Shown here piece after piece: positions 60,085 to 64,000 of a DNA stretch of 64,000 bases. The DNA lies in NCBI RefSeq assembly GCF_004796535.1, contig NZ_SPHY01000007.1, forward strand, positions 62,001 through 126,000, in the 5' to 3' direction. The DNA comes from Sphingomonas flavalba. Lineage in GTDB: Bacteria; Pseudomonadota; Alphaproteobacteria; Sphingomonadales; Sphingomonadaceae. Under the pieces are notes generated by a model. The model was not told the DNA's origin and searched no databases. It saw only the letters and a list, made by a program, of their open reading frames with translations. The number at the start of each line of letters is the position of its first letter. The first letter of the stretch is position 1. The position numbers and the translations under genes are program-made.

Positions 60085-62478
60085 CTATCGCTCCAGCGTT
60101 TTCGGCCAATCGGCGCGGCGCGGGCCACCGTCGCAATAGCGCGCGACGAGCCCGGTGACCTTGGGCAGGCTGGTCGCGCGGTCATAGCCGCTGAGCTGAC
60201 CGGTTTCGGCGGAGCCACCGTAGATCGTGCGGGCTTCCCGCCAGTTGCGGCACGCGCCAGCCAGGTCGCCACCGTTGTAATGGTTGACGCCGAGCGTTTC
60301 CAGCGTCGCCGCCATGCTGCGCCGGGCGCCGGGGGCGTCGCCGGCGCGGGCGACGAGCGCGCGGTGTGCGGCCATCGCCTCCGCCTCCACCGCATAGCTT
60401 TCGGCAAAGCGGCCGGTGTCGGCGAGGACCTGCGCGTAGACTTCGCCGCACAGCGCGACGAGTTGCGCGCCGCCGGCGTCGCCGGGATCGCGCGCCGCCG
60501 TGGCGCGGGCGAGCCGCATCGCCTCGCCGATCGCGGCCAGTGCCTCCGCATCGCGCTGGCTGGTGCGGTGAACGACGGCGCTGTACCAGAGCGAAATCGC
60601 CAGCTTCCGCCGCAGGGACGGGTCGTCGGGGTGGCGTTCCAGCATCCGGCGGTTGAGCGCGACGGCACGTTCGAGCGCGGCGCGCGCCTCGTCGCTCCGC
60701 CCCGTCCGGTGCAGATTCTCGCCGAGCAGGCGCAGGTTGGCGGACAAGGACGCCAGCACGTTCTTGTCCGCCTGCAGCGCTGCCGGCAGCGCGCGGATAA
60801 ACGTCTCTACCTGCTGATGGCCGGCCGCGGCCGCTGCGAAGTCGTTGTCCCAGTTGTAGCTTTCCGCCTCCGCCTGCAGCGCGACCGCGAGCTGTCGCGC
60901 CGTTTCCACATCGGGCGGCCGGATCGTCTCCAGCAGGCGGCGGGCGGTGACCGCCTGCCTGCGCGCGGCGGCGATCGCGTTGTTGTTATAGAGGTTCACC
61001 CCCGCCTGCTCGACCAGCAGCATGGCGTAGGCGCGTCGCGCGCCGGGGTCGCCCGGGTTCGCTTCGTGGAGCGGCTTCAGGATCGATTCGGCGCGGGCGA
61101 GCAGCGCGTTGGCGTCCTGATAGCGGCCGAGCTGCCCGGCCTGTCCGCTGCCCGTCACCTGGGCGAGACGCAGGAAGCCAAGCCCCGCTTCCTGGCGGAC
61201 GTCGGCGGGCGCGTGCGGCATTGCCGCCAGCGCCTCCAGATAGGCGAGGCTCGACTGGGCCAGCGTCTGGCGCGCCTGCGTCGTGCCGCTGACCGCGCTG
61301 ACCTGATCGAAGGCGTCGAACAGCATCGTCCGGGCAATCGCCCGGGTCTGGGCGAAGCGCCGGTCGGCCTCGGCGCGGGCCGCCTGCGCGCGGATGTTGG
61401 CGAGCACGATCATCGTGACTGCGCCGATGACCAGCAGTACGGCCAGCGCCGCCGCCGCGACGCCGATCGGGTGGCGGGCGGCGAATTTGCGCGCGGTATA
61501 GGGCCAGCCGGCGTCCATCGCCGCGACCGGGCGGTTGCCGCGCCAGGCGGCGACGTCGGCGCGCAGCGCTTCCGCCGTCGGGTAGCGGGCGGACGGCGCG
61601 TCGGCGGTGGCGCGCGCGACGATCGCCCGGCGTTCCGGCGTGTCGCCCTCCACCAGCCTGTCGAGCAGCCGGCCGAGGGAAAAGATGTCCGCCGCGGTCG
61701 TCGTCTCGCCGCCGGCCAGCCGCTCCGGGGCGGCGAAACCCGGGGTCAGGCTGAGGCTGCCGACCGGGCTGCCGAACGGGCGTTCGACGTCGCCCTCGAT
61801 GACCTGTGGGCGGGCGATGCCGAAATCGATCAGCTTCACCGTCCCGTCGCGGGTGACTAGCACGTTGGACGGTGTGATGTCCCGGTGGACGATCAGGTTG
61901 TGATGGGCGAAGGCGACCGCGCCGCAAACGTCCTCGAACAGGCCGAGGCGGGCATCGCGGTCGAGCGCGTTGTCGTGGCAATAGGCAAGGATCGGCTCGC
62001 CGTCGACCAGCTCCATGATGATGTAGGGGGCGCCGTCCTCCGTCGCGCCGCCGTCGTAGAGCCGGGCGATATTGGGGTGTTCCAGCCCGGCGAGCGTCTG
62101 GCGCTCTCGCTCGAACCGCTCGATCAGCCGGTCTGACAGCAGGCCGGGCTTGATCAGCTTGATCGCCGCCTGATGGGCGAAGTCGCCCCGGTCGCGCTCG
62201 CCGCGATAGACGGCGCCCATGCCGCCGCGCCCGATCCGCTCGACGATGCGGTAGCTGCCGACCCGTTCGGGCAACCGCTCATCCTCCATCGCATCGACCG
62301 CACCGCCGGTCTGCAGCGCGGCCATCTGTTCGGCCGCGAGCGTCGCCTTGACCCGGCGCAGCACGGTTTCCGGTTCGTGGGTCTGTGCTTCGATCCAGCG
62401 GTCGCGCTCACGCGCGGGCACGTCGGCCAGTGCCTCCAGCAGGCGAAGGACCCGGCGCTCCGTGCCCGGATCAGTCAC
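60085..62478 (-). CDS. Membrane Ser/Thr protein kinase with TPR-like periplasmic domain
   Basis: This 797-residue Hanks-type kinase has a glycine loop RIGRGGMGAV (81-90), Lys107 in AIKLIK, catalytic HRD at 198-200 with TPSNVL, and DFG at 218-220. A transmembrane helix follows at about 338-360, then about 430 residues of helical TPR-like repeats. All catalytic residues are present. It starts 8 bases before the end of the ECF sigma gene and is surely co-expressed with it. Such ECF-kinase pairs are frequent in Proteobacteria with this architecture; the kinase is thought to control the sigma factor by phosphorylation. Confidence 0.9.
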   Translation of the reverse strand: MTDPGTERRVLRLLEALADVPARERDRWIEAQTHEPETVLRRVKATLAAEQMAALQTGGAVDAMEDERLPERVGSYRIVERIGRGGMGAVYRGERDRGDFAHQAAIKLIKPGLLSDRLIERFERERQTLAGLEHPNIARLYDGGATEDGAPYIIMELVDGEPILAYCHDNALDRDARLGLFEDVCGAVAFAHHNLIVHRDITPSNVLVTRDGTVKLIDFGIARPQVIEGDVERPFGSPVGSLSLTPGFAAPERLAGGETTTAADIFSLGRLLDRLVEGDTPERRAIVARATADAPSARYPTAEALRADVAAWRGNRPVAAMDAGWPYTARKFAARHPIGVAAAALAVLLVIGAVTMIVLANIRAQAARAEADRRFAQTRAIARTMLFDAFDQVSAVSGTTQARQTLAQSSLAYLEALAAMPHAPADVRQEAGLGFLRLAQVTGSGQAGQLGRYQDANALLARAESILKPLHEANPGDPGARRAYAMLLVEQAGVNLYNNNAIAAARRQAVTARRLLETIRPPDVETARQLAVALQAEAESYNWDNDFAAAAAGHQQVETFIRALPAALQADKNVLASLSANLRLLGENLHRTGRSDEARAALERAVALNRRMLERHPDDPSLRRKLAISLWYSAVVHRTSQRDAEALAAIGEAMRLARATAARDPGDAGGAQLVALCGEVYAQVLADTGRFAESYAVEAEAMAAHRALVARAGDAPGARRSMAATLETLGVNHYNGGDLAGACRNWREARTIYGGSAETGQLSGYDRATSLPKVTGLVARYCDGGPRRADWPKTLER

Positions 62479-63034
62479 CGAACGCCGGGTTGATCAACGC
62501 GTCCGCCAGCCAGGCGCGCGCGGCGAACCAGCGGCGTTTGACCGTCGCCTCCGACACGCCGTAGACGGCGGCGATGTCGGCAAGGGTCATGCCGCCGAAA
62601 TACCGCATCTCCACCAGTTCAGCGAGCTTCATGTCATAGGTCCCCAGACGCTTAAGCGCATCTTCGAGGGCAATCAGGTCATGCCGCTGTTCGCCTTCGA
62701 CGCGGGTGGTCAGCTCGACCTTGAAATGCCGGCGCTTGCCGGCCCGCTTCGCGCGGGCATGATCGATCAGGATGTTGCGCATCAGCCGTGAGGCGAGGGC
62801 GAGGAAATGGGCGCGGTCGTTGATGCCGATATTGCCCTGGCGGACCATCCGCAGCACCGCGTCGTTGACCAGATCGCCGGTCGACAGCGACGCGTTCTGC
62901 TCGCCGCGCAGTTGGGCGGCGGCGATCTGCGACAGGGCGGGGTGGAGCAGCGCGACGAGCTGATCCCGCGCGGCGTCGTCGCCCTGGCGCCACGCCGCGA
63001 GCAACCGGTGGGAACTTTCCGTGTCGGCCATCAT
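62471..63034 (-). CDS. ECF-type RNA polymerase sigma factor (kinase-linked group)
   Basis: This 187-residue sigma factor has region 2 (LSTGDLVNDAVLRMVRQGN, then FLALASRLMRNILIDHARAKRAGKRR) and region 4 HTH (MTLADIAAVYGVSEATVKRRWFAARAWL). The LIDHARAKRAGKRR pattern is typical of the group with TIGR02999-like members found next to Ser/Thr kinases. No anti-sigma gene is seen; the adjacent kinase takes that place. Three possible starts (63037 GTG, 63034, 63031) lie behind AGGGGG. Confidence 0.88.
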   Translation of the reverse strand: MMADTESSHRLLAAWRQGDDAARDQLVALLHPALSQIAAAQLRGEQNASLSTGDLVNDAVLRMVRQGNIGINDRAHFLALASRLMRNILIDHARAKRAGKRRHFKVELTTRVEGEQRHDLIALEDALKRLGTYDMKLAELVEMRYFGGMTLADIAAVYGVSEATVKRRWFAARAWLADALINPAFGD

Positions 63035-63230
63035 CACCCCCTGGTCGGCTGGGCAGAGCTATGAAAGCCGAACGGATTCGGCAAGCGGGAAGCACCCTGC
63101 CGTAGCCGCCGTGCCGTTTCGGGACCGACCGCGCAAACCGGTCATATGCCGCAGTCAGGGGATTGAAATCGCGGCCGCATCCGGCCGGTGGAGGGATGAC
63201 AGGCCGGCCGGTTTGTCATACGAATGAGCC

Positions 63231-64000
63231 GTGGATTACGCGATCATCCCGCGCGAGCGGCGCGACCTGCTCGGAGAAGGGCCGCTATGGTGCGCGGGGC
63301 GCGGCATGCTGCTGTGGGTCGACATATTGGCGCCGGCGCTTCACCAGCTCGACCTTGCCGGCGGCGAAACGCGGACGTTCGCGTTCGACGAGCCGATCGG
63401 CTGGGTCGCGGAGCGGGCCGGCCGCGCCGATTTCGTCGTCGGCCTGCAAAGCGGCTTCGCGGAATTGTCGCTCGACCCGTTCCGGATAGAGCCGATCGGC
63501 GACCCGGAGCCCGACCGGCCGGGCAACCGCTTCAACGACGCCAAGGTCGATCGCTGGGGGCGGATCTGGGCCGGGACCAAGGACGACAGCGGTGCCGGCA
63601 ATCCGGGGGCGCTGTACCGCCTCGATCACGACAAGCGCTGGGCGCGCTGCGACGACGGTTACGGCGTCACCAACGGCCCGGCCTTCTCGCGCGACGGCCG
63701 CATCCTGTTCCACACTGATAGCGACCGGCGGACGATATACGCGTTCGACATGGGCGATGACGGGAGCATCGCCAATAAGCGCGAACACATCCGCTTCGCC
63801 GACGACTGGGGTTACCCGGACGGGATGACCGGCGACACCGACGGGTGCCTGTGGGTCGCCCATTGGGACGGCGGGCGGATCAGTCGCTTCGATCCCGAAG
63901 GGCAACTGGAGCGGTCGATCGCGCTGCCGGCGTCGCGGATCACCAGTTGCTGCTTCGGCGGACCTGGCCTCGACCGGCTGTTCGTCACCTCGGCGGCGCT
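63231..64000 (+). CDS. SMP-30/gluconolactonase-family protein (cut by window end)
   Basis: The frame is open to the window edge and gives the first 256 residues of a six-bladed SMP-30 propeller. Visible are GEGPLW (metal-ligand Glu), GNRFNDAKVDRWGRIW (Asn and Asp ligands), NGPAFSRDGRILFHTDS and DGMTGDTDGCLWVAHWDGG. Such enzymes hydrolyse sugar lactones to acids. GTG 63231 is the start because an in-frame stop (TGA 63225) precedes it. With the PQQ dehydrogenase at the other end and the KDG-type kinase, it hints at an oxidative sugar-acid route, but the genes are far apart. Confidence 0.85.
   Translation, partial: MDYAIIPRERRDLLGEGPLWCAGRGMLLWVDILAPALHQLDLAGGETRTFAFDEPIGWVAERAGRADFVVGLQSGFAELSLDPFRIEPIGDPEPDRPGNRFNDAKVDRWGRIWAGTKDDSGAGNPGALYRLDHDKRWARCDDGYGVTNGPAFSRDGRILFHTDSDRRTIYAFDMGDDGSIANKREHIRFADDWGYPDGMTGDTDGCLWVAHWDGGRISRFDPEGQLERSIALPASRITSCCFGGPGLDRLFVTSAA

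Noticed and set aside
1-64000. CRISPR arrays, insertion sequences, prophage, tRNA or rRNA genes
   Set aside because: No regular repeat-spacer pattern, transposase, integrase or structural-RNA signature was seen on reading both strands. Base composition is even, with only short AT-rich promoter regions.

Overview
The window is high-GC, gene-dense DNA that reads as the chromosome (or a large replicon) of an alphaproteobacterium, most likely a sphingomonad. The clues are many TonB-dependent receptors with VVTAQKR-type N-termini, a PEP-CTERM protein with a WAMLIAGFGLVG tail, paired S9 peptidases and many short-chain dehydrogenases. No rRNA, tRNA, IS element or CRISPR was seen. Both ends cut genes: a quinoprotein dehydrogenase on the left and an SMP-30/gluconolactonase on the right.

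Layout. (1) 1-1.65 kb: end of a PQQ dehydrogenase and a Tat-exported TIM-barrel isomerase-like protein. (2) 1.8-5.9 kb: a MarR regulator facing an amidase / acyl-CoA-dehydrogenase-like hydroxylase / small unknown protein / SDR operon. This gene set matches iacR-iacH-iacA-iacB-iacE of indole-3-acetic acid (auxin) catabolism. (3) 6-14 kb: a KDG-type sugar kinase, two S9 peptidases, a GntR regulator and a DUF885 protein. (4) 14-16.2 kb: a cold-shock protein, two small sphingomonad-type proteins and an OmpA-domain protein. (5) 16.3-24.2 kb: a tightly overlapping minus-strand operon (reductase, Rieske alpha and beta, degenerate isochorismatase-fold protein, SDR, CrtI-like FAD oxidoreductase) and two AraC regulators. 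The Rieske and reductase genes are candidates for iacC, iacD and iacF. (6) 24.5-40.3 kb: an amine-utilisation island. It holds two TonB receptors, an HDAC-like amidohydrolase, a tryptophan-tryptophylquinone (TTQ) amine dehydrogenase operon with two c-type cytochromes, an SDR, an MFS carrier, an APC permease, a class-III PLP enzyme of phospho-lyase type next to an APH-fold kinase, and a TetR regulator. (7) 40.4-47.8 kb: carbamoyl-hydrolase-like, CaiB CoA-transferase, hydantoinase/oxoprolinase B and A, HMG-CoA-lyase family and GntR genes, with two TTGTATACAA operators. (8) 47.9-53.6 kb: a third TonB receptor, a TIR-TPR membrane protein and a PEP-CTERM protein. (9) 53.7-59.7 kb: a complete Mrp (Mnh/Pha) Na+/H+ antiporter operon with fused A and B subunits. 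(10) 59.8-64 kb: a small HTH protein, an ECF sigma factor with a Ser/Thr kinase, and the gluconolactonase.

The most interesting reading joins regions 2, 5 and 6. TTQ aromatic amine dehydrogenases oxidise tryptamine and other arylalkylamines to aldehydes. Indoleacetaldehyde is one oxidation step from indole-3-acetate, the substrate of the iac pathway, and the Rieske oxygenase could carry the product toward catechol. This would be a route from a plant-derived aromatic amine through auxin to central metabolism, with dedicated outer-membrane receptors. It is an inference from gene content. The aldehyde dehydrogenase, the flavin reductase IacG and any dedicated TTQ-maturation enzyme such as MauG are not in the window.
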